Below, piece after piece: positions 15,307 to 22,222 of a stretch of 32,884 nt of DNA; the stretch's first letter is position 1, and each line of letters starts with the position of its first letter. The stretch lies in the NCBI GenBank assembly GCA_024635885.1, contig JAGXIA010000028.1:1-32884 (forward strand). Direction: 5' to 3'. The stretch is from Helicobacteraceae bacterium. GTDB lineage: Bacteria > Campylobacterota > Campylobacteria > Campylobacterales > Sulfurimonadaceae. A program made the position numbers and the translations under genes. The notes under the pieces were generated by a model, which searched no databases, was not told the DNA's origin, and was given only the letters and a program-made list of their open reading frames with translations.

Positions 15307-16173
15307 ATGAGAACTTTTTATTACGTCCATACGGGTCATAGAATCGGTTTAGACAGATTTAGAAGAGCGGCAACTATTATCCGCTCATTAGGTGACTTAG
15401 ACATTACACTGCTTTGTTCAGACTTTCGCATAGCTCAAATTGCAAGAGACTTTGGAGTAGAAAAAAGTGTAGGTCTGGATGTAGTTAGAAACATACCGCA
15501 AATATCACATCATGGCGATCAGCTTATTTTTGATTCAGAAGAAGCTAACCCAATAATGCTTGATGATATGAGAAAATATTTCTCTACTTTTATAAGAGTG
15601 AGTGATTCTATAGAAGATAAAAAAGAGGAAGATGAACTTCTTATTTCGCCATACCTGCAAGGCGATGGCATTTGTAAAGCTTACGCAGTAGATGACTCTT
15701 TTTTTACACAAACTCCAAAAACTATAAAAATGTCTTATTTTTTCGGTGATGACGATTATGAAAAAGATTTAGAGAAAAATTTAGCTTTTCTTGATGGACT
15801 GGAACCAGATTTACAGTTAGGCTTTTACTATTTTTTAGATTACGAAGAGAATTTAAAAAAACTGTTTAAAAATTATCACGAATTTGAAGATTATGAAGAT
15901 ACTATTAAAAAAACAGAGATATTAATTACAGCATCACCTCAGGCGGTTTTAGAAAGTCTGGCATGTGGAAGTAAGCCTATCTATATTCAAAGAGAAGATT
16001 ATACTACTGACTTTATTCCTCTTTTTGAGAGCTTAAATATCCCAATTATAAAGAATTATGATAAAAGTCACTTAAATGTGATATTAAAAACAATAGCTAA
16101 CCATCAGTATTACAAAATGGAACAAAGCAGTGATAAAATATCTAAATTTATAAAAGAAAACTTAAATTCATAG
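15307..16173 (+). CDS. Putative GT-B-fold (glycosyltransferase/PseG-like) protein
   Basis: A 288-residue protein starting at the base after the mnmG stop. The opening YYVHTGHRIGLDRFRRAATIIR resembles the N-terminal strand and glycine-containing loop of GT-B enzymes such as MurG or PseG, where GHxxRxxxLAxxL is usual. Near the C-terminus, ILITASPQAVLESLACGSKP followed by IYIQREDYTTDFI has the pattern of a nucleotide-sugar-binding motif (S....E.l..G.P.i). It may act on surface polysaccharide, but no glycan cluster surrounds it and the acceptor is unknown. The middle is acidic and poorly defined. I regard the fold as plausible and the function as unassigned. Confidence 0.6.
   Translation: MRTFYYVHTGHRIGLDRFRRAATIIRSLGDLDITLLCSDFRIAQIARDFGVEKSVGLDVVRNIPQISHHGDQLIFDSEEANPIMLDDMRKYFSTFIRVSDSIEDKKEEDELLISPYLQGDGICKAYAVDDSFFTQTPKTIKMSYFFGDDDYEKDLEKNLAFLDGLEPDLQLGFYYFLDYEENLKKLFKNYHEFEDYEDTIKKTEILITASPQAVLESLACGSKPIYIQREDYTTDFIPLFESLNIPIIKNYDKSHLNVILKTIANHQYYKMEQSSDKISKFIKENLNS
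15960..15970 (-). repeat. Dispersed word TTCCACATGCC, copy 8
   Basis: Minus-strand copy in the GT-B-like gene, read as Ala-Cys-Gly-Ser. Confidence 0.75.
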
Positions 16174-16193
16174 TTAATTAAAACTTCTTTATA

Positions 16194-16199
16194 TATAAT
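16194..16199 (+). promoter_or_regulatory. Probable -10 box for petABC
   Basis: TATAAT in ATATATAATAATC, 31 bases before the petA ATG, in the short gap after the GT-B-like gene. A T/A-rich tract lies upstream. Confidence 0.5.
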
Positions 16200-16229
16200 A
16201 ATCATAAATTTCACAATAAGTGGGCGAAC

Positions 16230-16760
16230 ATGGAAGAAAACAGCCGTAGAGGTTTTATGGGTAAAGCATTTGGTGCTGTTGCAGCAGTTGGTGCTGTAGG
16301 TTCACTAGTTGCTATGAAAAGGACTTGGGATCCTCTTCCAAGCGTTAAAGCAGCTGGTTTTACTACTCTTGATATGTCAAAATATGAAGAGGGTGTTATG
16401 GTGACTGAAAAATGGAGAGGTAAACCCATCTTTGTTTTAAAGAAAACACTAGCAATAATGGCAGAAGAAAAAGACAAACCAGAAGCGCAAGCTAGAAATA
16501 TTAAAGTTGGTGATGCTAATTTTATGATTGCTATCGGTCTTTGTACACACTTAGGTTGTATTCCGGCATTTAGAAACGATTTAAATGATTTTAAATGTGC
16601 TTGTCATGGTGGAGAATTTACTGCATCTGGCTTAGTACAAAAAGCGCCTCCTCCAAGAGGGCTTGATATTCCTCCGTTCAAGATTAATGGTAATAAATTA
16701 GTTCTTGGTGAAGTTGGTCCTGAGTGGCAAACTATGAAAGATAATGGCGTTACACTATAA
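16230..16760 (+). CDS. petA: Cytochrome bc1 complex Rieske iron-sulfur subunit
   Basis: A 176-residue Rieske protein. The N-terminus has a twin-arginine signal/anchor SRRGFMGKAFGAVAAVGAVG, so the folded protein is exported by Tat and stays anchored. The [2Fe-2S] cluster ligands are Cys105 and His107 in CTHLGC, and Cys123 and His126 in CACHGGEF; Cys110 and Cys125 form the usual disulfide. It accepts electrons from quinol at the Qo site and passes them to PetC. The CACH rather than CPCH box is a mild variation. It heads the petABC operon, with petB 15 bases downstream behind a GGGGAGG site. Confidence 0.95.
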   Translation: MEENSRRGFMGKAFGAVAAVGAVGSLVAMKRTWDPLPSVKAAGFTTLDMSKYEEGVMVTEKWRGKPIFVLKKTLAIMAEEKDKPEAQARNIKVGDANFMIAIGLCTHLGCIPAFRNDLNDFKCACHGGEFTASGLVQKAPPPRGLDIPPFKINGNKLVLGEVGPEWQTMKDNGVTL

Positions 16761-16775
16761 ATAAGGGGAGGATAA

Positions 16776-17993
16776 ATGGCACATTTTACAAAAGCAACTA
16801 GTGTTAAAGATTGGTTAAACCAACGATTAGCAATTGAAAAAGTTGAAAAGGTAATGGCATCTGAGTATTGGATTCCAAAAAATATTAACTTCTTGTGGGC
16901 GATGGGTATGATACTTGTTGTTACATTCGTATTACTACTTGTCTCTGGTATATTCTTATTAATGTATTACATACCAACAGTAGACGAAGCATTCAACAGT
17001 GTAAACTATACGATTATGAGAGAAGTTAATTTTGGCTGGTTATGGAGACATATTCATGGTGTAGCTGCATCTGTAGTATTCTTAATCATATACATTCACA
17101 TGTTTACAGGCATATACTACGGTTCTTACAAGAAAGGTCGCGAGATGATCTGGATCTCTGGAATGCTTTTATTTATTGCATTTTCAACTGAAGCATTTTC
17201 AGGGTATATGTTACCATGGGGACAAATGTCTTACTGGGCTGGAATGGTTATTACTAATCTATTTGCTGGCGGTTCTTTGCATGCAGATTTCTTAGTTGAG
17301 TGGATTCGTGGAGATTATGTTCCTGCACAGGCATTCTTAGGTCGTTTCTTTATGTTGCACGTTCTTCTTGTACCAATAGCAATCATGGCTTTAATTGGGC
17401 TTCATTTTGCAGCTCTTAGAATTCCACATGTTAATAACCAAGATGGCGAAGATGTTGATTTTGACGCAGAGTCTAAAAAATATTTAGCCGGTGATAAAGC
17501 TGGTTCTAAAGTTATGAGATTTGGAAATGACTTTATGTCTAAAGATATGATGGTAGTGGGGATTTTCTTAATCTTTTTCTTCTATTTAGTATTTTACAAC
17601 TATGGTTTTGCAATGGATCCTGTAAACTTTGACCCTGCTGATGGTCTTAAAACACCTACGCATATCTACCCTGAGTGGTATTTCTTATGGTCTTATGAGA
17701 TTCTTCGTCCATTCAATATTGATCTTGGCTTAGTATTATTTGGATTTGCTCAAGTTATTTTTGTTTTCTTACCTTTCCTTGATAGAAGCCCGAATGCTGT
17801 TCCTGCAAACCGTCGCGGTATGATGTTTAAAATTTGGTTTTGGTTAATGCTTTGTAATATGATTGTTCTTACTGCTATGGGTAAACTACCACCAGAAGGC
17901 GTATTTACTACAATTGGTTTAGTTGCGGCGATTGTATTTATTGCTCAATGGTTAGCACTTCCAATAATTACATCGATGGAAAAAAAGGTATAA
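16776..17993 (+). CDS. petB: Cytochrome bc1 complex, cytochrome b subunit
   Basis: A 405-residue cytochrome b with about eight or nine membrane helices. Heme ligands are expected in WRHIHGVAASVVFLIIYIHM (helix B) and in FMLHVLLVPIAIMALIGLHF (helix D), each with two His. The Qo-site motif PEWY is present in IYPEWYFLWSYEILRPF. Quinol is oxidised at the outer side and re-reduced at the inner side, building proton-motive force. Length fits a fused bc1-type b subunit rather than the split b6/subunit IV form. The petC ATG starts two bases after its stop. Confidence 0.96.
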   Translation: MAHFTKATSVKDWLNQRLAIEKVEKVMASEYWIPKNINFLWAMGMILVVTFVLLLVSGIFLLMYYIPTVDEAFNSVNYTIMREVNFGWLWRHIHGVAASVVFLIIYIHMFTGIYYGSYKKGREMIWISGMLLFIAFSTEAFSGYMLPWGQMSYWAGMVITNLFAGGSLHADFLVEWIRGDYVPAQAFLGRFFMLHVLLVPIAIMALIGLHFAALRIPHVNNQDGEDVDFDAESKKYLAGDKAGSKVMRFGNDFMSKDMMVVGIFLIFFFYLVFYNYGFAMDPVNFDPADGLKTPTHIYPEWYFLWSYEILRPFNIDLGLVLFGFAQVIFVFLPFLDRSPNAVPANRRGMMFKIWFWLMLCNMIVLTAMGKLPPEGVFTTIGLVAAIVFIAQWLALPIITSMEKKV

Positions 17994-17995
17994 GA

Positions 17996-18943
17996 ATGAA
18001 AAATAAAGAACCAATAATATTAGCTATAGTAGTTTTCTTTACACTTGTAACATATTTTCTTGTAGAACCTTTCGCTCACTCTCAAATGCATAAACATGTA
18101 GAGAGTGACGGTTTTGCTTATGCTGATCTTCCTGCTTCAGAGAAAAAAGGCGATGCGATTCATGGTCAGGAACTTGTAATGGGGGCTGGGGCTTGTGTCG
18201 GATGCCACTCAATAGAAGTAGCAAATGTGCCGGCTGTAATGGAGCCCCAAATGGCTGCAGCAAGTTATGGTGTGAATCCACCAGATTTGAGCAATGCAGG
18301 CGCTGTTTATGATGCTAAATTTTTAGCTAATCTCATTAAAAATCCTGCACATGCACTTAAAGTTGAACACAAGTTTGATGCAGACAAAGGTCAAATGCAC
18401 CCAATGGTACCTTTTTACGGTGCTGGCGGTGATATAGACCAGGAAGTTGCTGATATGGTAGCTTATTTACAGTCTATTGCTGTAAAACCTGTAGAAGTTA
18501 CACCAACAATGGCATTTGAAAATGCTTGTGGAAGATGTCATGCAGTTAGTTATGAAAACTGGACTCCAATGGGTACTAAGCCAAGCTTTAAAGATAAAAA
18601 AGATTCTTTAGCATTTGATATAAAAGTATTAGAATATGAAGATTCACTCAAAGCTTACATGGGTAAAATACCACCAGATTTAAGTATGTATATCCGTTCT
18701 CGAGGGGAACATTACATAAGCACGCTTATTGAAAATCCTCAAAATCAACTTGAAGGAACAGCTATGCCACGTGTTGGTGTAACTGCAGAATCTGCGGAAA
18801 AAGTTATAGAATACTTAAAAAATTCTGGAGACACGAAAAGACATGAGAGAGAAGAAATAGGAACGAATGTAATGATTTATATCGTTATATTTGCAATCTT
18901 TGCTTTTCTTTGGAAAAAACAAGTTTGGAGAGACTTACACTAA
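17996..18943 (+). CDS. petC: Diheme cytochrome c subunit of the bc1 complex
   Basis: A 315-residue membrane-anchored cytochrome with two heme c sites, CVGCH (residues 67-71) and CGRCH (178-182), instead of the single heme of mitochondrial-type c1. Likely distal Met ligands are in HPMVPF and in GTAMPRVG. An N-terminal hydrophobic helix (about residues 6-26) and a C-terminal helix (NVMIYIVIFAIFAFLW) anchor it. Diheme PetC is the norm in Campylobacterota and hands electrons to soluble cytochromes or the cbb3 oxidase. The open frame continues back to 17948, but ATG 17996 lies after the petB stop and begins the sensible signal/anchor. It ends the operon; a T-run and hairpin follow. Confidence 0.94.
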   Translation: MKNKEPIILAIVVFFTLVTYFLVEPFAHSQMHKHVESDGFAYADLPASEKKGDAIHGQELVMGAGACVGCHSIEVANVPAVMEPQMAAASYGVNPPDLSNAGAVYDAKFLANLIKNPAHALKVEHKFDADKGQMHPMVPFYGAGGDIDQEVADMVAYLQSIAVKPVEVTPTMAFENACGRCHAVSYENWTPMGTKPSFKDKKDSLAFDIKVLEYEDSLKAYMGKIPPDLSMYIRSRGEHYISTLIENPQNQLEGTAMPRVGVTAESAEKVIEYLKNSGDTKRHEREEIGTNVMIYIVIFAIFAFLWKKQVWRDLH

Positions 18944-18956
18944 CTTTTTTTTTCTT

Positions 18957-18979
18957 GTTCCCACGGTTTGCGTGGGAAC
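18957..18979. repeat. Perfect hairpin, copy 1 of a small palindromic repeat
   Basis: GTTCCCACG (18957-18965) pairs perfectly with CGTGGGAAC (18971-18979) around GTTTG. The T-run lies before rather than after the stem on the plus strand, so it is not a normal terminator, although it sits 14 bases after petC. A diverged relative is at 26245-26272. From memory, TTCCCACGC...GCGTGGGAA palindromes recur in many environmental proteobacteria, like REP-type elements. Confidence 0.6.
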
Positions 18980-19024
18980 ATATGTATATCGATAAAATTA
19001 AAATTCTCTCAAACAAATTTCTGA

Positions 19025-19030
19025 TATAAT
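19025..19030 (+). promoter_or_regulatory. TATAAT box seven bases before the RDD start codon
   Basis: The -10-like TATAAT in CTGATATAATCC ends seven bases before the ATG at 19037, which is where transcription would normally begin. No Shine-Dalgarno sequence separates them. This points to a leaderless mRNA. Confidence 0.5.
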
Positions 19031-19036
19031 CCTTAC

Positions 19037-19507
19037 ATGAGATTCAGAGACATAAAAAAACAATCACACAACAACACTCAAACTAAAAAGCAAGACTCAG
19101 CTGTTATTTATGCTAGTTATATAGATAAAATAAAAGCATTGATTACTGATATATTTATGATATATGGGCCTATACTTTACGTTATGGCTTATGGTGTTAT
19201 GAATGGAAAAGATGATTTTCAGTCGTCTCAATTAGCGCCGCTTATAGGAGTGACACTTTACGGTCTTGTATATGCCATGTTTCTTTCAAAGTTTGGTCAA
19301 ACTCCGGGTAAAAAAGCCTACAACATCAAAGTTGTTGATTTTAAGACACATAAAAATATATCTTTCTTTAGAGCGCTATTTCGTTTTGTTGCATTTTTAT
19401 TTTCAGCAACTATCGTTATTGGCCTACTAGTTCCACTTTTTAGAAAAGACAAACGATCACTTCATGATTTACTGGCTTCTACAGCTGTAATCTCCATCAA
19501 ATCTTAA
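19037..19507 (+). CDS. RDD-family membrane protein
   Basis: A 156-residue inner-membrane protein with about three hydrophobic segments (near residues 36-56, 66-84 and 112-132). The RDD family is recognised by GQTPGKKAYNIKVVD near residues 91-105, then the arginine-bearing FFRALFRFVAF and the ending KRSLHDLLASTAVI. The name-giving Arg-Asp-Asp in the first helix is altered: the segment reads YIDKIKALITDIFMIYGP. RDD proteins have been linked to ion transport, but no substrate can be assigned. The first 25 residues are hydrophilic and Lys/Gln-rich. It is a single gene with its own promoter, possibly leaderless, and stands apart from petABC. Confidence 0.85.
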   Translation: MRFRDIKKQSHNNTQTKKQDSAVIYASYIDKIKALITDIFMIYGPILYVMAYGVMNGKDDFQSSQLAPLIGVTLYGLVYAMFLSKFGQTPGKKAYNIKVVDFKTHKNISFFRALFRFVAFLFSATIVIGLLVPLFRKDKRSLHDLLASTAVISIKS

Positions 19508-19623
19508 AATTTCTCCTCATAATTTAGCTTGGGTTGGTTTAGACTATAGGTTCGAAACAAATAACAATATTTTAAAGAAAAAGTTCCTTATTTTAGCAAT
19601 AGATAAACTTTGATTTTACTTCT

Positions 19624-19637
19624 ACAAGATATAATAC
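19624..19637 (+). repeat. Direct repeat copy 1, promoter-like
   Basis: ACAAGATATAATAC, containing TATAAT at 19630-19635. An identical copy lies exactly 210 bases downstream, with matching flanks (18 of 20 over the TCtACAAG...CaTT segment). It has no intact gene behind it. Confidence 0.55.
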
Positions 19638-19656
19638 ATTATAAAATAAATAATAA

Positions 19657-19791
19657 TTACTGCACAATCTTGTTAAGTACTACCTTACGCAAGATGCACA
19701 AGAGCCTGAGCAAAAGTGTGAAACAGCTATAGAAAATAAAGTGGACAAAGAGAGTGAGACTAGCTTTAGTTATATAAGAGATGAAGAATAA
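19657..19791 (+). pseudogene. Possible gene remnant, 44 codons without a start
   Basis: Between an in-frame TAA at 19654 and the TAA at 19789 there is a frame reading ...VKYYLTQDAQEPEQKCETA and further to SFSYIRDEE. The hydrophilic, helix-forming composition looks protein-like rather than random A/T-rich spacer, yet there is no ATG, GTG or TTG with a ribosome site. I read it as the C-terminal end of a lost gene; chance is the alternative. Confidence 0.3.
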
Positions 19792-19833
19792 TTTTTTAAT
19801 TTACATATTTTAAGTCAACATTTTTTTATTTCC

Positions 19834-19847
19834 ACAAGATATAATAC
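19834..19847 (+). promoter_or_regulatory. Direct repeat copy 2, probable moaA promoter
   Basis: ACAAGATATAATAC with TATAAT at 19840-19845, 70 bases before the moaA ATG. It is the likely promoter of moaA-queE-queD, giving a leader of about 60 bases ending in a GAGGA ribosome site. Confidence 0.5.
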
Positions 19848-19914
19848 CTTTATTATTAAGATTACCAATAGAATTAAGCATAAAAGAGTGCGAGCTAAAA
19901 AATGAGGACAATTA

Positions 19915-20880
19915 ATGCTAATTGATAGCTACGATAGAGTAGTTGATTACCTTCGGGTGTCAGTTACAGAGAGATGTAATTTCAGGTGTCAGTACTGTAT
20001 GCCTGAAAAACCTTTTTCTTGGGTTCCAAAAGAGAATTTATTATCATTTGAAGAACTATTTGAATTTATGAAGATAGCCATAGACGAAGGTGTTAAAAAG
20101 ATTCGAATTACCGGTGGAGAGCCACTGCTTAGAGAAGACTTAGATAAATTCATAAAAATGATATACGATTATAAACCCAGTGTAGATTTAGCCATGACAA
20201 CAAATGCCTTTCTTCTTAAGGGAACTGCACAAATGTTAAAAGATGCTGGACTTCAGCGTATAAACGTTTCTATAGATACACTAAAACCAGAAGTAGCTCT
20301 TGCCATTGCCGGAAAAGATGTTTTAAAAAATGTACTCGAAGGTGTTGATGAAGCTTTGAAAGTCGGTTTAAAAGTTAAAGCAAATATGGTCCCTATGAAG
20401 GGTATGAACGCAGACGAGATTATAGATGTTTTAGAGTATTGTAAAGAACGTAATATGAGCGTACGCTTTATAGAGTATATGGAAAATGCACATGCCAAAG
20501 CAGATATAAGCGGAATGAAATCTGATGAACTTTTAGAGATTTTAAGAACTAAATATAGTTTTGAAGACAATGGCTTTGACGGTTCATCACCATCACACTA
20601 CTATACTATGGATGATGGTTATAAATTTGGAATCATTGAGCCGTATGAAGATGATTTTTGTAAAAAATGTAACCGTATCAGACTCACAGCAGAAGGAAAT
20701 CTGATTCCTTGTCTTTATTTTGATGAGGCTATGAGCATTCGTGAATCTATCAGAAAAGGCGATATCAAAGGGGCTGCTTTAGTACTAAAAGAAGTTGTTA
20801 GAACTAAACCAGAAAAAAATCGTTGGGGTGGTGAAGATGGAGAAATTTCATCACGTGCATTTTATGAGACGGGTGGCTGA
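19915..20880 (+). CDS. moaA: GTP 3',8-cyclase MoaA (molybdenum cofactor biosynthesis)
   Basis: A 321-residue radical SAM enzyme catalysing the first step from GTP toward cyclic pyranopterin monophosphate. The radical SAM cluster is bound by Cys21, Cys25 and Cys28 (CNFRCQYC), and GGEPLLR follows. The second, substrate-binding [4Fe-4S] cluster uses Cys249, Cys252 and Cys266 (CKKCNR...LIPC). The chain ends in the functionally important Gly-Gly (YETGG). A GAGGA site precedes the ATG. Its TGA shares a base with the queE ATG, so it is translationally coupled to a queuosine gene rather than to another moa gene. The partner moeA lies convergently at 22209. Confidence 0.96.
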   Translation: MLIDSYDRVVDYLRVSVTERCNFRCQYCMPEKPFSWVPKENLLSFEELFEFMKIAIDEGVKKIRITGGEPLLREDLDKFIKMIYDYKPSVDLAMTTNAFLLKGTAQMLKDAGLQRINVSIDTLKPEVALAIAGKDVLKNVLEGVDEALKVGLKVKANMVPMKGMNADEIIDVLEYCKERNMSVRFIEYMENAHAKADISGMKSDELLEILRTKYSFEDNGFDGSSPSHYYTMDDGYKFGIIEPYEDDFCKKCNRIRLTAEGNLIPCLYFDEAMSIRESIRKGDIKGAALVLKEVVRTKPEKNRWGGEDGEISSRAFYETGG

Positions 20881-21638
20881 TGTTATACCTTGTAGAACAT
20901 TTTTACTCCATCCAAGGTGAGGGAAGATACACAGGTGTACCATCACTTTTTTTTCGTTTTGGCGGTTGTAACATGAAGTGTGAAGGCTTCGGCTGTGAGG
21001 AAAAAGCATCGGATGGAACTGTTGTTTTAGGCTGTGATACAGTTTATGCAGTAAATAAAGAACATTTTTCACAAAACTGGATCCCGATAAAAAACGCACA
21101 AGAACTTTTAAATATTTTAGAACTTTATGAACTTCCACATGCCGTAGATATAGTTCTTACTGGCGGTGAACCGCTTATTTATGCCAATGATGAAATATTT
21201 GTAAAGTTTTTGAATGTCCTACATGAAAATGGGCATCAAATTACTTTTGAGACGAACGGATCTTTGGATATAGATTTTGAAAAATACCCTATTTACAAAA
21301 AGTGCATATTCGCACTTTCAGTGAAGTTGTCTAACTCAAATGAACCTTTTTCAAAAAGAGTTCGAGGCAATGTTATTTATAATATTGCATCAAATGCAAA
21401 AGAAGCTTTTTTCAAATTCAGTATAGATGCAGAGTCCATAGACCTAGGCTTAGAAGAAGAAATAGAGAGTATAATTATTCACTCTGCTAAAACAAAAGTC
21501 TATTGTATGCCCCTCGGCGGCTCAAAAGAGGAAGTAGAACGAAATACAGAACCGCTTATTGAGTTTTGTAAGTCCAAAGGCTACAACTTCAGCGATAGGC
21601 TTCATATACGTATTTGGGACCAAAACAAAGGAGTTTAA
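20880..21638 (+). CDS. queE: 7-carboxy-7-deazaguanine synthase QueE
   Basis: A 252-residue radical SAM enzyme that converts 6-carboxytetrahydropterin to 7-carboxy-7-deazaguanine on the queuosine pathway. The family opening FYSIQGEGRYTGVPSLFFRF (residues 8-27), the LTGGEPL motif and the ending RLHIRIWDQNKG identify it. The cysteine motif departs from CxxxCxxC: Cys30 and Cys34 (CNMKC) are followed by GFGC (Cys39), and CDT with Cys52 comes only after an insertion. Cys30, Cys34 and Cys52 are the likely cluster ligands by alignment of the CDT element, with Cys39 extra. Similar CN..C.GFG...GCD forms occur in Helicobacter and Campylobacter as I recall. It overlaps moaA by one base and is followed by queD. 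Confidence 0.9.
   Translation: MLYLVEHFYSIQGEGRYTGVPSLFFRFGGCNMKCEGFGCEEKASDGTVVLGCDTVYAVNKEHFSQNWIPIKNAQELLNILELYELPHAVDIVLTGGEPLIYANDEIFVKFLNVLHENGHQITFETNGSLDIDFEKYPIYKKCIFALSVKLSNSNEPFSKRVRGNVIYNIASNAKEAFFKFSIDAESIDLGLEEEIESIIIHSAKTKVYCMPLGGSKEEVERNTEPLIEFCKSKGYNFSDRLHIRIWDQNKGV
21133..21143 (+). repeat. Dispersed word TTCCACATGCC, copy 9
   Basis: Plus-strand copy in queE, read as Leu-Pro-His-Ala-Val. Confidence 0.75.
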
Positions 21639-21640
21639 TC

Positions 21641-22222
21641 ATGATTATAAGAAAACTGTTTAAATTTGAAAATGCCCATATTGTTCGAGGATGCTCAAGC
21701 ATAAAATGTAAGCAGTCTTTGCATGGACATTCATATAAAGTAGAACTTCTTTTTGAGTCTAATTTTTTAGATAAGGGACAGATGGTCTTTGATTTTGGGC
21801 TTATGAAACAAAATATGAAAGCTTTAGTTGAAAGTTTTGATCACGCGATTGCTCTTTGGAATGCAGATGACAAAGAATATGTGAATGACATGAAAAAACA
21901 CTCCGCTAGATGGGTAGAACTTCCAGTTTCTCCATCTGCCGAACAGTTCAGCAGAGTCATATTTGTTATGATAGATAATCTTTTAAAGTTAACAACTACT
22001 GTAAACGGCGAAAAAGAAGTAAGTCTTCACAGCGTGATAGTCCATGAAACAGAGACCGGCTATGCACAAGGCTTTAAAGAAGATGCTTATTCTAAAAATA
22101 TGGGCAGAATTGACTTAGATAAAATTATTTTTTCTGATGCTGTTATAAATGAGTGGGCAGACTCCCAACTGTGGGAGAAAATAAAAAAAGGGGCGATGTT
22201 CATTAACCCTAAAGAGGTTTAG
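21641..22222 (+). CDS. queD: 6-carboxy-5,6,7,8-tetrahydropterin synthase QueD
   Basis: A 193-residue member of the 6-pyruvoyl-tetrahydropterin synthase fold, making the substrate for QueE. Zinc His residues are in FENAH near residue 12 and in LHGHSYKVE near 28-36; the catalytic Cys precedes it in CSSIKCKQS. FDFGLMK, ESFDHAIAL and VIVHETETGYAQ complete the family pattern. It is longer than the usual ~120 residues, with extra sequence around 75-110 (NDMKKHSARWVELPVSPSAE) and a C-terminal extension after residue 150. The open frame continues upstream inside queE, but ATG 21641 has an AAAGGAG site and the right N-terminus. The gene ends inside the end of moeA on the other strand. Confidence 0.88.
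   Translation: MIIRKLFKFENAHIVRGCSSIKCKQSLHGHSYKVELLFESNFLDKGQMVFDFGLMKQNMKALVESFDHAIALWNADDKEYVNDMKKHSARWVELPVSPSAEQFSRVIFVMIDNLLKLTTTVNGEKEVSLHSVIVHETETGYAQGFKEDAYSKNMGRIDLDKIIFSDAVINEWADSQLWEKIKKGAMFINPKEV

Larger units (their letters stand above)
19508..19914 (+). other. 407-base gene-free stretch with duplicated promoter and ORF remnant
   Basis: The stretch holds two near-copies of a promoter-like segment (ACAAGATATAATAC at 19624-19637 and 19834-19847), and between them a short open frame, 19657-19791, with no normal start codon. The rest is very A/T-rich. No tRNA, hairpin terminator or other RNA structure was convincing. Confidence 0.6.
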
